Shown here piece after piece: positions 1 to 26,215 of a stretch of 64,000 nt of DNA. The stretch's first letter is position 1, and every line of letters begins with the position of its first letter. Both the position numbers and the translations under genes were made by a program. The DNA lies in contig VXCM01000149.1 of the NCBI GenBank assembly GCA_014773175.1, positions 324,899-388,898 on the forward strand. Direction: 5' to 3'. Source of the stretch: Lucifuga dentata (lineage: Eukaryota; Chordata; Actinopteri; Ophidiiformes; Bythitidae). Under the pieces are notes generated by a model. The model made no database searches. It was given only the letters and a program-made list of their open reading frames with translations, and had not been told where the DNA came from.

Positions 1-214
1 TACGCTCACATATATGTACAAGCAAATGCAAACACACCAACATGATTAATTTGCTCTTTCCAAATTCCAAACACCAACATCCCAATTTCCTGCACCCTGC
101 AACAAGAACACACCAATGAAAATACTATGTCTCATTTCTCTTCACGCCCAATGAGAGAGCTCCAATAACATAATTTAAATTGGGCATTTGGATAAAGAGG
201 AGATGGAATGTGCA

Positions 215-218
<4 letters not shown>

Positions 219-250
<32 letters not shown>
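219..250. repeat. (GT)n microsatellite
   Basis: Uninterrupted GT run of 16 units. Confidence 0.95.
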
Positions 251-252
<2 letters not shown>

Positions 253-1249
253 GAGTAGATATGGATCAGACTAACTGAAGAGATGAAGACTAAACACAGC
301 TAAATGGGGAGTGTCAGTAAGACGCTGGAAAAAGCTAACAGAATCAGAGATGGTGACAAAGAAACTGGGACAGAAACTTTGAAGAGAAAAAAACTAAGTT
401 TCTTATTTCACAGAATATCTCCTTGATGCACATTTCTATTCATTATCTTCCAAACTATTTCTTCCTCCAGCCTTGAGTACACCCACTCTTATCTACTTTT
501 CCACCTCCACCCCTTACTTTATCTCTTTTTCCTCTCTCCGGGGTTGATGTCTCTGAGAAGGTCACAGAAGGTCAGCAGTTTATGAGTCTGAGCTCTGCCT
601 GCACAGGCTCATAAACTGGAAGAGAACTTCCAATATTACATGTGCCAAAGTGATACATCTTTTCCAACTAAGGAGTATACTGAGGCAGATTAGGTGCAGG
701 GTGATGGTAGTTTGAAGGTTATAGAAGCTGACTGGTGACAGGAAGGTTTCCACTTCAAATCCCCATGCAGATAAATTTAAGAATGTGACTGAGTGACTTG
801 CTGGAATTTAAATATGATGTCCTCACATCCAGTCGTTTGTCAGTCTGGAGTTGTGAATAGGATCAGGCACCCATTGGCTTAAGGTCCAACAAAATTATAG
901 AAAAACAGAAAAAAATCATATGGACGAACCTTTGAGAAATTTTTCAAAGTCAGCCTGAACCCACACAGGTGAAAAGATGGAGTGATTGAAGGAAAAGAGA
1001 AAACTCCTACTCCGCTATTCCATTACCCAGAGGCACACGCTTCTGTATTTTAATAAGTCGTGGTGTGAACTTAGGCTCCTATCCTGATTTCAAATGCATG
1101 AGTGTATCATAAAATGTCTTCATACGCGCACACACATACACACACAAACGCACGCACAAGTGTACACACAAGTATAATTCCAGTTTTGATTACAAATTCT
1201 GAAATATATGAAGTCTCAATTGCATATTCACTATATGGTAAGTGCCTGC

Positions 1250-1251
<2 letters not shown>

Positions 1252-1298
<47 letters not shown>
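1252..1298. repeat. (CA)n microsatellite
   Basis: Uninterrupted CA run of about 23 units; it generates the His/Thr-rich false frames around 1.1-1.3 kb. Confidence 0.95.
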
Positions 1299-1301
<3 letters not shown>

Positions 1302-1650
1302 CTAATTTCAGCAGAGACAGAGATGCATGGTGCATGAGTTCATTGATCATAACACCACTCACTTTAATCAGCAGCTAATTGCTCAGCAGATAAAGTTATT
1401 GTTTTATTTTGCTGAAGTTTCGTTCTGGGAATTAGTTTTTCTTTCTACATTCAGTTTTCTTCATCTCTGTAATTTGAAAAGGAAAGCGGCTGCTTTCCTT
1501 TCTTTCTACGCACGTAGACAAGGCACATACACATGCTCAGACACGTGTGAGCTTCTTTTTCTACAAGTTGACTGCTAAGAATATAAAGCGAATAAACTGT
1601 GCATGAATACTTTTTCTTTTCCTCTCGTAAAGTAAAATAAATACATATCA

Positions 1651-1875
<225 letters not shown>

Positions 1876-2876
1876 TTATGAAAACAAAGACCCTTACTGT
1901 TTCAGTTTCCAGTCTATTTGGAGCAGATGTTAATGTGAGATATTCTTACTATTATCAACATAAAGATGTAAAGTGCCTCGTGACACTGAGAAATGAAGAA
2001 GTTTCATTATGCATCTGGGTTACTGACTTTCACATTTTGCATCCTAAAGGAAAAGTTTGCATTTTGTCACATTTTAGACCACTTCTGTAGCGAGATTAAA
2101 ACTGGCAGAAAACATATTTAAATAAACTTTGATTTGTTATGCTTCATTTGTATAGAGTGGAAAAAATGTGTTCTGCTATTCCAACAATGCAAATTCTCTC
2201 ATTCAGACTTCTTGACTCCCTGCTAGGCATAACGTTTGCTTGCGGAAAACGTGAAAGCTTTTTCTTTAATGATACACTGCTATGTGGCATGTCATGCATA
2301 TGTAATAATATTACAATATTAATATAATCTCGCATTTTTAGTGCACCTGCAATGAATTCTCCTTTTTAAAATCTTTTGCTATGTCTTATCACAGCAGTTT
2401 TATTGCTTTTTTTATTGCTGGGAAAACAGCTGAAATGAACAAAAAATGCAAGAATATGTCAGTGGGATTTAGATATTTCTGCATGGATATTACTGAATGA
2501 GATCCTATGAGAAGGCGATGGGAGTTTGAATTACATGTGATGCAGTACTATAAGGATTAAACTGCAGTGGAGGTGGATGTAGAGAAACAGGAAATAATAT
2601 TAGTGATGGAACTAAAGAACAGCAATATTTTCTTTTATGATTGATCTGTCAACTATGCTCCCTTTGCAATATGACACCTGGGAGATCAATTGTGTGTGCT
2701 CACTTGCGTGTGTGCATGAGCGTATAAAAGTGAGAGAAAAGAATAGAGAGAGAGAGAGGGAATCATATAACTCGATGTCAAAACACTGCTGAGTTGTGCT
2801 CACTGGATGTGAAATGATGATGATGAAGATAAAGAGCAGATGTGATGTGGTTATAGCTGGAAACACACACACATGC

Positions 2877-2878
2877 AT

Positions 2879-2923
<45 letters not shown>
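2877..2923. repeat. (CA)n microsatellite
   Basis: Long CA run preceded by an ACACATGCATGC interruption. Confidence 0.95.
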
Positions 2924-2927
<4 letters not shown>

Positions 2928-3414
2928 CAATACTAAAGAGAATGGGAGAGCCCTGGACTGTTTTGACGTGTTGGGCTCCAGATGTCTGATTGGCTCTGAG
3001 TTTTTGGCAGACAGAGAGCAGGAGAGGGGCCACACACACACACAACATTTCTGTCTTTTTTGTTTACACACACAAGCATACTCTGACACTATGACAGGTG
3101 CAGTCATGTTGTCTCTTTTTCTCATATATTTAGCCAATGAAGATATTATTGCATCAAAACACCTGAGAATTTGCATCTTGGAATTTTCTCTCTCTGATAC
3201 TTTTGAGTTTCAAATTTACAAATGTGCAATTTTTCCACACTGCACGTTTTGTTACGCACTCAAAATATTTGCATGAGTGGAGCAAAAGGTGCAATTTGCT
3301 CAAATGAATCCTTTTTCTGAACTTTATCTAATTTGTTGGACAACTATATCTGATTGCATCTGCAACCATGTGCTGTCTTGTGCATCACCACATGTTCTAA
3401 CGTTTTTTTGCTAA

Positions 3415-3539
3415 GGTTGTTCAGACATTTTTCACAGCACGTGTACAAAAAATAAGCAAAAAAAAAAATCAAAAACNGGTTGTTCAGACATTTTTCACAG
3501 CACGTGTACAAAAAATAAGCAAAAAAAAAAATCAAAAAC
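3415..3539. other. gap character with flanking 62-bp duplicate
   Basis: A single N at 3477 separates two identical 62-bp copies (3415-3476 and 3478-3539). The arrangement fits two contig ends that overlap but were joined without merging. One copy is probably an artefact. The duplicate ends just outside the splice donor of the wdr49 exon at 3547-3662. Confidence 0.85.
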
Positions 3540-3546
3540 ACACTAC

Positions 3547-16574
<13,028 letters not shown>

Positions 16575-18339
16575 GGTGACAGCTCAGACCTATCAATCAC
16601 TCACCCAGACAAGATCACAAAGGTAAAGTGTGTGCAGGTCTGTGCTGGAAATTCAGTCAAATAATAGATTTCCCCACATCTCTCATTGCTACATAATGAA
16701 GCAAGATGTTCTCAGCTCCTGTAACCTCTTATTAACGTTCTGTATCTGCCTCGCAGTCAGTTGTCATGTCACCATAATCATACAGCAGGATTACAGCAGC
16801 AGCAGGGTTCTTTTGTCGGCTCTGTTCACTTTATCCAAACATGTCTGTGCTGAACAGCGAGCAAAGGTCTTTCATTTTCATTAAGCAACATCCCCCAGCC
16901 CAGTGGATTTCAAAGGCAGGATGTCTCAGAGCTGGTTCGATGAAACAGGAGGTTACTAAAGCATTTCAAGTCCCTGTAATGATACGTAAACAAAAATGAA
17001 CTACTGCAGGCATGTAGGTTATCAGTGTGAGTCAAAAAGTGAGACTCAATGCAGGCTAGGGCCATGAGATGATGCAGAGATGCCAATTATCATGTCAATA
17101 TTTTTTTCTTTCATGTTGTCAAATACAGCAGAGCCATATGGAAATTTCCAATGGGTGGGGGGGNGGTGGGGAGGACTTTCTGGCATATTCTACAAATCAA
17201 AACACCAACAAAGGCAATAGAGGATGGCAAACAGTCTCAGCTCTCGTTTTTGCTGGACATAAAAGTTGATGACATTGTCACCATCAGCTGAAGTAGGATT
17301 TATGACGACAAAAAAATTAACACTTTCCTGAAACTTTTATCTGGTTGACTGCAATATGATCACTTACTTGAGAATATAATTCATCCATCATCCCTATTTA
17401 CTACATCGCTGGCAAGAGAGTATATTGCAAGAGATAAAGTTTATGCTACAGTAGCAAATGAAGAAATGATGAAACCCAGGGGACAGTGAATTTTCATTTA
17501 TATTACACTATACACTCCGTCATGCTTTGTTTATGAAGGTGATAACTGGCAATCAACTACATACTGAGCTGTTCTCTGGCAAGCAGCAGCAGACATGGTT
17601 CAATAAAATTAGCAGGAAGGGATATTACAAACAGTTGTTTAAACAAGGCTAAAACTTAGGTTTTGTCATAGTCTACCTCCTCCTCCTCTTGTATTCACAC
17701 TAGATGGCTTCTCATTCAGCACTCTTCAAACTGTCACTGCTGGGTTTCTGTGGCGTTTGAGCTATACAGAAAAACATTCAGTGTAATCAAACCAGAATCC
17801 ACTTCATCCACTTTATCACAGTTGAAACTCCCATCAAGACGTTACCTTCAATTTTAAAGAATAAAGTGTCTTCTTAAATTCAAACACTTGAATTCTTAAA
17901 AAAAAACAAACAAAAAACTTCTATCAAGGCATTCCATAAAAATCTTTCTTAAATCAAGCTAAAAAAAAAAAAAAAANAAAAAAAAAAAAAAAAAGAAAAA
18001 GAAAAAAAGCAGTGAAATTATTTCATCTTGTTTCCATTCCAAAACATACTCTCAAAAATTTTTCTTTAATCAACTATCATTTCCCTTGATTCGACCCCAT
18101 TCATGTTTTATTCCATCTTGTTTCACAATTTTGAAACAAGACAGAACATTATCAAAAATTTGTATAACACAATGACACAGCAGGTTAAAACTAAGTTACT
18201 AAGAAGTAGAGTTCATACTTCCATCAAGGTCAAACAAGTGAAAACCAAATTTGTCTTGCTCTAATAGGGACAATAATAACACATTACTTTATTTGTCATA
18301 AGAAACAGTTATTATGATTATTATTATTATTATTATTAT

Positions 18340-18650
18340 TATCCAGATCTGGATCAAAATTTTACCCATTTATCAACTAACGTGATAAATATGCCTGATT
18401 TTTCTTCATTGAAACGCCCTGTCTCAGAATGTTAAAAAAATTATTTTTAATAAATCACTGCATCTGCCCCCCAATCTACATCAGCACCAAAAATCTAAAA
18501 TGTACTTCCTTAGACCATGCCCCACTCTTCTACCAAGTTTCCTCAAAAACAGTTTTTAAACTTTTGAGTAATCCTGCTATCCAAGAAAGCTCCCAAACCA
18601 AGAGACATGGGTAAAAACATACAGTAACCTCTCTGATAGAGTTAATAATG
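18340..18650 (-). repeat. interspersed repeat with (TTA)n end, reverse copy
   Basis: It shares with 37850-38250 (opposite strand) the blocks ATCAGGCATATTTA and ATCCAGATCT next to an ATT/TAA run, and a block close to AAGAGGTTATG...CACCTG at the other end. The trinucleotide tail suggests retroposition. The family name is not certain. Confidence 0.6.
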
Positions 18651-20303
18651 TCACTGCATTGCTAGATTTTTCCATTAAAACAACAAGACTTTTAGGAGAT
18701 ACAAAAAAGACTTATTACCTAAATATTTGTTGAGATGAACAACAAAAAAAGAATTGCTTTGATGTTCCACTTTCAACAGACAGAAATTGCAGGAATAAAT
18801 ACATTTATATAATGACTGTACCTTGCCAGGATTTACACAATTCAGACAGGCTTTTATTCATGAGGTCCATTACTCAGTCAGAAACAGGATGCCCACAACC
18901 AGTTAATAACCAATTCAAACATACCAAGACAGCCAATTTCATCTTCTCAGCCTCAAATGGATCCAAAGAAATCTGTCCCAAAATCCCCATGCCCTGAGGT
19001 GATGAGGTTGGTTCAAAAGTGAAACATGCATTACATTTTAAACAAATCTTCAGCCTCTCAGTGGTCTTGTTCTTTGATTCAGCTGATTGTGAGAGTAGAA
19101 CAGAGACCGAGCTTTTTGTTGAGAGGTTTCCCCAGCAAAGTCTGAGAAGAAATCGACGCTAACAACTCTGGGTGGAATACACACACACGTACAGAGTTAA
19201 CAAACTGCCCCCAGATAGTAGCAGAGGCCACACACACACACACTATTCTTTTCTTTTATTATCCTTCACTCTCGAAGACTCAGGCTAAGTTTCCTGGCAA
19301 CCAAGTCGTCAAAAAGAGTTTGTGAGTCCAGGCCCTATTGTTTGTGTCACAGTTTATGTGTGTGTATTATGCTGTGTTATGTGTGTGTGTGTGTGTGTGC
19401 GCATGGGCGTGTGCCCATTGTTGCTTGTATTCACAGATTAGGCAGTGGAGAGGAGATTATCTGAGAGTAGAGTAAAACTATCCCCTTCACAGATATACAA
19501 CCTGCACATACATATCCATAGCTATGACACATCCAACAACACAATTCACATTAGTACCATTAACATAAAATATAAAAGCATAGATGTATTCAAACAACTA
19601 AAAATACTGTTTTGGACCTAAACAAAAATAAAACACACAACTAGATTATAGTACCATGCAGAGGACACCCGTGGGTCATTTCTCGCTCTACACCCACACA
19701 GAACTAATGAACAAAACACAAAATCTCTCTGAGATTTCTTCAACTGAGACATATACAATGCCTATATGACTGCAAGCGTAAATATACAAAAAAAAGCTAT
19801 AAATTCAACGTAGATATTATCTCTCTCTTTTCCTTCCTCCCTCTTCCATGACCATGACAAATCTCTGCGTATGACTTAATGGCCTGGAATAACTTGAATT
19901 AGCTGATTACGGTGGCCGTCAAAGGCGACAGGATCAGAAAATGAGGTCTCAGCAATTTCAATAATAAAGCTTTAAAAATTAACGCCATCACAATTGGATT
20001 ACAGCAGTGCGAGTATGAGCCAGTACGAAGCTCAAAATAGCCCTTCACAAATCCACCATGGAAAATCCACTATTATATCGGGTGAAGAATGAACTTGCTG
20101 GAATAGGGAAAATTGGTACGGATCTTATACTGAGAGGAAAGAGGTGCAGCCGAAGAAAGAGAACAGAAGGGGGACTAAGTGAAAATGAACTGCTTTCATC
20201 CAACAATGTGAGAAAAATATGAGACCCACTTTCTAAAATCTTTCCCAAAATTCACTCTTCATACCTCGTTTCACACTGTGAGAGACTGTTCATGTCCCAC
20301 TAT

Positions 20304-20309
20304 TTTATT
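20304..20309 (-). terminator. candidate poly(A) signal for pdcd10
   Basis: AATAAA on the minus strand, about 700 bp past the end of the pdcd10 coding remnant. Assigned by position only. Confidence 0.25.
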
Positions 20310-21351
20310 TGTATTGGGTCAAAGCAATGTTTTGTCTATTTCTGATGGTCAGAATCAGAAAAGGTATCAGACAAGAAAAAATAAAGAGAAGTGATACATT
20401 TTGTAAAATGTAATACACAATGTTAATATTGGCTGCATCCTGACTCATTTAAATTTACAAATTCCAGCTATTTATAATTCAGACTATTACTGACCTGATC
20501 GTATTCTTGCTGGTAGTCTGGCAGTTGCAGAAATTATCCACCCTCAGATGCTCTAACACACCAGCGCCCATTATGTGATACTATTCTGTAGATAAAGATT
20601 ACGTTTTAGAAATAGCAGGAAAATGAGAGTAATGTGCGACTGCCACTACTTTCACTGTACTTTTTGAGACTTTTGCAATTCTTAAACTTTTAAGGACATG
20701 GAAAATAATCACATTTTTCCCAATACCTTTTCAGACTTACACAGTATTGAACAGAAAGAGTAAAATATAAAGGAATGATGAAATATCTACTCAAGAATCT
20801 GATTTTAAAAAAAAGAACGCTAAGAGTGTTATAATTCCCTTGCAATTACTGTCAAATTCATTTGCTTTGAATCTCAAACTAACTGAACACCCCTCAAAGC
20901 TACAAAAATATACTGTATATACAACCCCCCCAAAAAAAAAAAAAAATTCTTCACAAATTATAAATCTTTCTATCACCACTTGTCTAATGAAAACATTAAT
21001 CTGTGTGTTTGTGTGCGAGTGTGTGTGTTCTTCAGGCTTCTACACCGGTCTTGAAGGCTAGCAGTATCATGCCGGTTTGGTAGTTTGAGCCGATTGGCGC
21101 TGACAAACACATTTATTGCTCTAGGAACAACCGTGACAGAGACACAAGGACACACACATATCAATCATAAAGCAAAGAAACCATGACAACAACCTTAGGA
21201 TTGATCCAGGAAACACTTTGATCTGGCTGAAAGGGAGAATGTCAGACTTCTGTGAAAACAAGCCAGCATGAATCCACATGAAATGGGTCAAAAGATTTAT
21301 TCAGCAAAGATGGATTCAATAGAAGCAGGCCTGTGATCAAAAAAACAACCA

Positions 21352-21368
21352 TTTAGCTTATGGTGACA

Positions 21369-21415
<47 letters not shown>

Positions 21416-21434
21416 TNTTTAGCTTATGGTGACA

Positions 21435-21481
<47 letters not shown>

Positions 21482-21482
21482 T
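21352..21482. other. gap character with flanking 65-bp GT-rich duplicate
   Basis: N at 21417 separates two copies (21352-21416, 21418-21482), each made of TTTAGCTTATGG followed by a long GT run and GCGCGT. Probably an unresolved overlap in a microsatellite. Confidence 0.85.
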
Positions 21483-21526
21483 TGTGATGTACCACTCTAG
21501 TATGAAGCATGTTTGTGACAGGGTTA

Positions 21527-21772
<246 letters not shown>

Positions 21773-22278
21773 CTAACCAGTACAGTTTTTCAGTTCCACT
21801 TCCTTCAAAGATCTGTATTTGTGGTGTGAGTACGTATACTTACCCGTCTATTCTGGTACTGGTATTTCCTGAAGACACTATTTAACTGTGTCTAGCAACT
21901 CCTTTATGGCACTGGCAATGTCTCTGTGGATCACTCACTCACTCACACACACACCTTTCTATCACATACATAGACACAGCTTCTTAAACAACAATATCTG
22001 AAAGTCTGTTGGTTTTCATCAGCCACTGATCGCCTGAAACCAAAATTCTTTGATCTCACTCGTGTTTCTGCCTTCCTGATCTGATTATAAACATCCTTTC
22101 ACCTTCAACTGTTTCTGCTCTCACATGCACTTCAAATCTGCCTTTTCATAACTTTCACAAATGCATTTCCCTTGAACTGATTTTACATACTAGTCCTCTT
22201 CTGGTAAGTATCTTAATCACTGATTGAATTTGATGAACGATGGTAGCGTGGGCCAAGACAATAAAAAATTCTAAAACA

Positions 22279-22280
<2 letters not shown>

Positions 22281-22324
<44 letters not shown>
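22281..22324. repeat. (GT)n microsatellite
   Basis: Long GT run in a pdcd10 intron next to the LINE 3' end. Confidence 0.95.
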
Positions 22325-22325
<1 letters not shown>

Positions 22326-22401
22326 CAAGCGTGGTGATGAGGGGCACAATGTGACATATGCTTATACACAAAAGAAATGCAATACCGTGCTGCTAATGTA
22401 T

Positions 22402-23790
22402 ATCAAATCAATTCAATTCAATGTCTTTATTGTCATTGCACCATTTACAACGAAATTATATTTCTCCAGTGGACATAATCAAACACACTTAAAAGACAGT
22501 ATACACACATAAAAGACAATATACACACTTAAAAGACAGTATAAAAAGTAATAATAAAAAAATAATAATAAAAAGAAACAATGAACATCTTGCACATGCC
22601 CGGAAAGTGCTAAGTTACTTACTATAGTTGCTGTGATTAGCTACTAGTTCCCTATTAAGTTCCCTAATGGCACTTGGGTAAAAACTGTTCTGAAATCTGG
22701 AAGTGCGAGTTTTTAAAGACCTGTAGCGCCTCCCAGAAGGCAGCAGAATGAAAAGATGGTGACCAGGGTGGGATGAGTCCTTGACAATGTCTGTAGCCTG
22801 GCGAAGACATCGGATTTTGTAAATATCCTCTAATGACTGTAACTGTGCCTATGATTTGTTGTGCTGATTTAATGACTCTTTGAAGAGCCTTCCTGTCTGC
22901 TGCAGTACAGCTTACAAACCATACCAGCATGCTGTAAGTGAGAATGCTCTCAATGGAGCAGTGGTAAAAAGAAAGGAGAAGCTTCTGTGACAAGTCCATC
23001 CTTCTGAGTGTCCTGAGGAAGTACAGCCTCTGCTGTGACTTCTTCACCAGAGCTGTGATGTTTGGAGTCCATGTGAGGTCCTGTGAGATGTATGTGCCCA
23101 CTCTCTCCACTGATACTCCACTGATGTGTAAGGGAGCCGGTTCCACATTCTGTTTCCTGAAGTTGACTATCATCTCCCTCGTTCTGGAGATGTTAAGTGC
23201 CAGGTTGTTAGTGAAGCACCAATCTGTCAGTCTGCAGACCTCATCCCTGTAGGCAGCTTCATCACCGTTGTGTATCAAGCCAACCACTGTCGTATCATCT
23301 GCAAATTTAATTATGGTGTTTGTGCTGTGGATCGGTGTGCAGTCATATGTGTAGAGGGAAAACAGGAGAGGACTCAGCACACACCCCTGTGGGGCTCCAG
23401 TGTTGATTGTCAGGGAGGAAGAATGGTGGGTCCCCATCCTGACCATCTGTGAGTGGTTGGTTAAAAAGTTCTTAATCCAGTTGCACATGTGCTGGTTCAC
23501 ACCCAGGCTCAGCAGTTTGGTCTCCATTCTGCTGGGGATGATGGTATTAAACGCCGAGCTGAAATCCAAGAACAGCAACCTGACATATGTTCCCGGGTGT
23601 TCCAGGTGGGACAGTGCAGTGTGCAGTGCTATGTTGATGGCATCCTCCGTTGACCTGTTTGCCCTGTAGGCGAACTGGTGCTGATCCAGGGTGGGTGGAA
23701 GTGCTGCTTTAATGTGCCTCAGGACCAGCTTCTCAAAGCACTTCATGACAGTGCGGGTGAGAGCGATTGGTCTGTAGTCATTAAGGCTGT
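22402..23790 (-). mobile_element. 5'-truncated Rex/L2-type LINE, reverse transcriptase fragment
   Basis: The minus-strand frame 22664-23746 encodes the palm of a non-LTR reverse transcriptase: [12 protein letters not shown], then [16 protein letters not shown], then [13 protein letters not shown] with the catalytic FADD, then the thumb region ending in [19 protein letters not shown] shift near 22.84 kb moves the last ~60 codons into another frame (the expected [17 protein letters not shown] reads there). The 3' end carries an AT-rich tail with the TTTATTGTCATTGCA motif of fish LINEs. The endonuclease part is absent, so the copy is dead. It lies in a pdcd10 intron in the same orientation as the gene. 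Confidence 0.88.
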
Positions 23791-26165
23791 TGATAGATCA
23801 CTGGTGATTGATGCTTATTCTTAATTCCATGCACATAACTGATTTAGTAACTCTGTGTTTTAAAGAGACTTGTCACTCATGGGACTGCTGACAAATGTCC
23901 TGATGCCACATTTCTGGTAATATACTCAAAATAAGACCAACTTTTACTTCTCAGTGGTAAAAGTTAGAAGTGTTAGAAATTCTCATGTAAAATTAAACCT
24001 GGCGTAGAAACAAACCCACATGTGCACAGAGCTGTCTTACTTGATGGTCTGCAGGAAGTGTTCTCTGTCATTGATCTCATCTGGTATGGTGCTGAGGATG
24101 TGTTTCAGACCCTTCAGCTCCTGGAACTCTGCCTCTCGCCTGTCGATCAAGAACTGTGAAAACGCCAAGACCAAGAGAGAAAAATACAGTCAAACTCAAA
24201 CTTCTTCTGTGACCACAGGAGACACTGAAATGAAGCAATTGATAATAGTGTCGTGTGTGGATGGCATAAACGTGAGTGTGTGCAGACAAGCGCACAGATC
24301 AAAGTGACAGTTGTTAGTTTGTTAAGTGAAGGCAGGATTAAGGTGGAACTCGGGCTGTGCCTGGAACTATGCAGGAAATTCATCCAAAGTGTGTGTATGT
24401 GTGTGTGTGAATTCATTACTACCATCAATCACTGTACACGACGCAAGGAATTCAATTACAGACAGAAACGAAGGAACATCTGAGAATATGGACAAGGTTT
24501 AATTGGTGGAGAAACAGCTCCCCCCAGTGGCGAAATGGAATAGTGCAACAGTCTGGGACATTACAGAAATCCAAGCCGAGTTCAGCTGGCAGGTGTCGGC
24601 CTCTGCTGAAGTGTCCTTGAGCAACAGAGTGAGTGTTCTGCATCCTGACTGTAGAGGACAGCAAATCAAACCCCTTTTTTTTTTTTTTTTTTNTTTTTTT
24701 TTTTTTTTTTAAATTTAGGACAGAAACGATGTAAGGAGTCACTGCAGTTGCAGAATGCTACTGGTAGATACTGTTTCATTTGCCTTTCTACTTATACTTC
24801 TAGACCCAATTCCTTGCTGGTGTTGCTGTATGGGTGTCCTACTTTATTTTCACATCCCTCCTTTCTTCTCTATCTGCACACACCCAAGCACCTCACACCC
24901 AGACACCCTACCTTCCACATCGTCCCCAGACCTACGAAGTAGTATTTCTACGTTCTTCGTCTCCAGCATTTTTATGACAATGTCCTGGGTCAGCCCGGGG
25001 TTCTCCTTTTCTGCTTTGAGACAAAACACACACATATGCACAGACGCAACAGAGCTCCACTGATAGTAATCACAGCCAGCCTTAGCAGCCTTAGTGCTCT
25101 GTGGCATTAAAATCTATGTAATCTACAAATCAATACTTGCAACAGTAAAGTCCAAAACGCTTTAGAAGTGAAGATCCGTGTCGTTTTCTGCACCAGAATA
25201 AAAAGGTCTAAAGAAAAATGGACGTTCTTTCATGTAAATAAACAAAAGAAAATTATTCAATGTTTTTACTTTTATAAAGGCTGTTCTCAAGGTCTGTGCT
25301 GCTGATAAATTGACTTTCTCCAACTGCAAGTTATATAACACGCACATACAAACACACACCAATATCACAAACCATAACATACAGAAAGAGACACATAGCT
25401 TAGCTCTTATCATGGCCTTTCCTCTATCCTGAGTTTTCTTTCAATAGAAACCATGTACAAGCCAGAGACATTAGCACATCGAAACAGCCTCTGCATTATT
25501 GTCTAGTGAAAATGTATGTGGAGCCCACCGATGTGCGTTCTCCATCTAAACCCCCCTGGGAATGGAACTCTATTGTGGTATTAGAGAGATCAACACCAGC
25601 TCATCCCTGCAGCTCTGCCTGCCAGTTTTCAAAACACACACTCACAGGTGGGTTGTTTGACTGACAGTTTCATTCTATACTGTGTTCTATACTGCGTTTT
25701 ATTGTGAATCACTGGGGGAAAAAAAAACACTACAAATGCACAACTGAAAGATGAAATGTGGTAATCGACATGCAGATGTGAAATGATCTGACAGTGTGTG
25801 CAGCTAAGTGTGTTGCTAAAATTTATAGTGTAGAATACAAGAGTCCTGTTCTCTGCAGTGGAGTGACAATAGAGTTCTGGCTGCCTTTTATGCACCTTCA
25901 CGTGTGTTTCATTGAATGGCTGCAGAGCTCAGGTGAAGGCTTTAGATTGTTTCAGAAAATGGCACAGCATGTCATCGGTTTGATAAATGAGGCCCACTGT
26001 CTGGTTTTGATTCACTTTGTTTTAGAGTATGTCCTACCGTGCATTTACTATTGATTTTCCTTGTCCTGTCATTCTGATGTAACTTGTACACAGCATCTTT
26101 TGACCCTCCCGTGTTGTTAAATATTTTCAGTATTTGACGGTTTCAATGTGAGGATTTGTACTTTT

Positions 26166-26215
26166 TTGATGGCTTTTTTTTTTTATTAGNTTGATGGCTT
26201 TTTTTTTTTTATTAG
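26166..26215. other. gap character with flanking ~24-bp duplicate
   Basis: N at 26190 is flanked by two copies of TTGATGGC, a T run and ATTAG that differ by one T. Probably an assembly join. Confidence 0.8.

Larger units (their letters stand above)
16575..20972. other. wdr49-pdcd10 intergenic region
   Basis: I find no convincing exon here. The region holds G and A homopolymer runs interrupted by N (17164 and 17977), one interspersed repeat near 18.34-18.65 kb, short CA runs, and a repeat-poor stretch at about 19.86-20.26 kb that could be regulatory. The wdr49 promoter should lie just above 16575, but no clear core element is visible. Confidence 0.6.

Noticed and set aside
1102..1305. His/Thr-rich and Cys/Val-rich frames over CA/GT runs, here and at many other sites
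   Set aside because: They are translations of dinucleotide repeats with no start context, domain or splice support.
22664..23746. 360-residue minus-strand frame as a host gene
   Set aside because: It is a LINE reverse transcriptase fragment lacking the endonuclease and carrying a frameshift.
24515..24530. CTCF-like CGCCACTGGGGGGAG (minus strand)
   Set aside because: It departs from the core at an informative position and resembles a phrase common in fish repeats; too weak to call.
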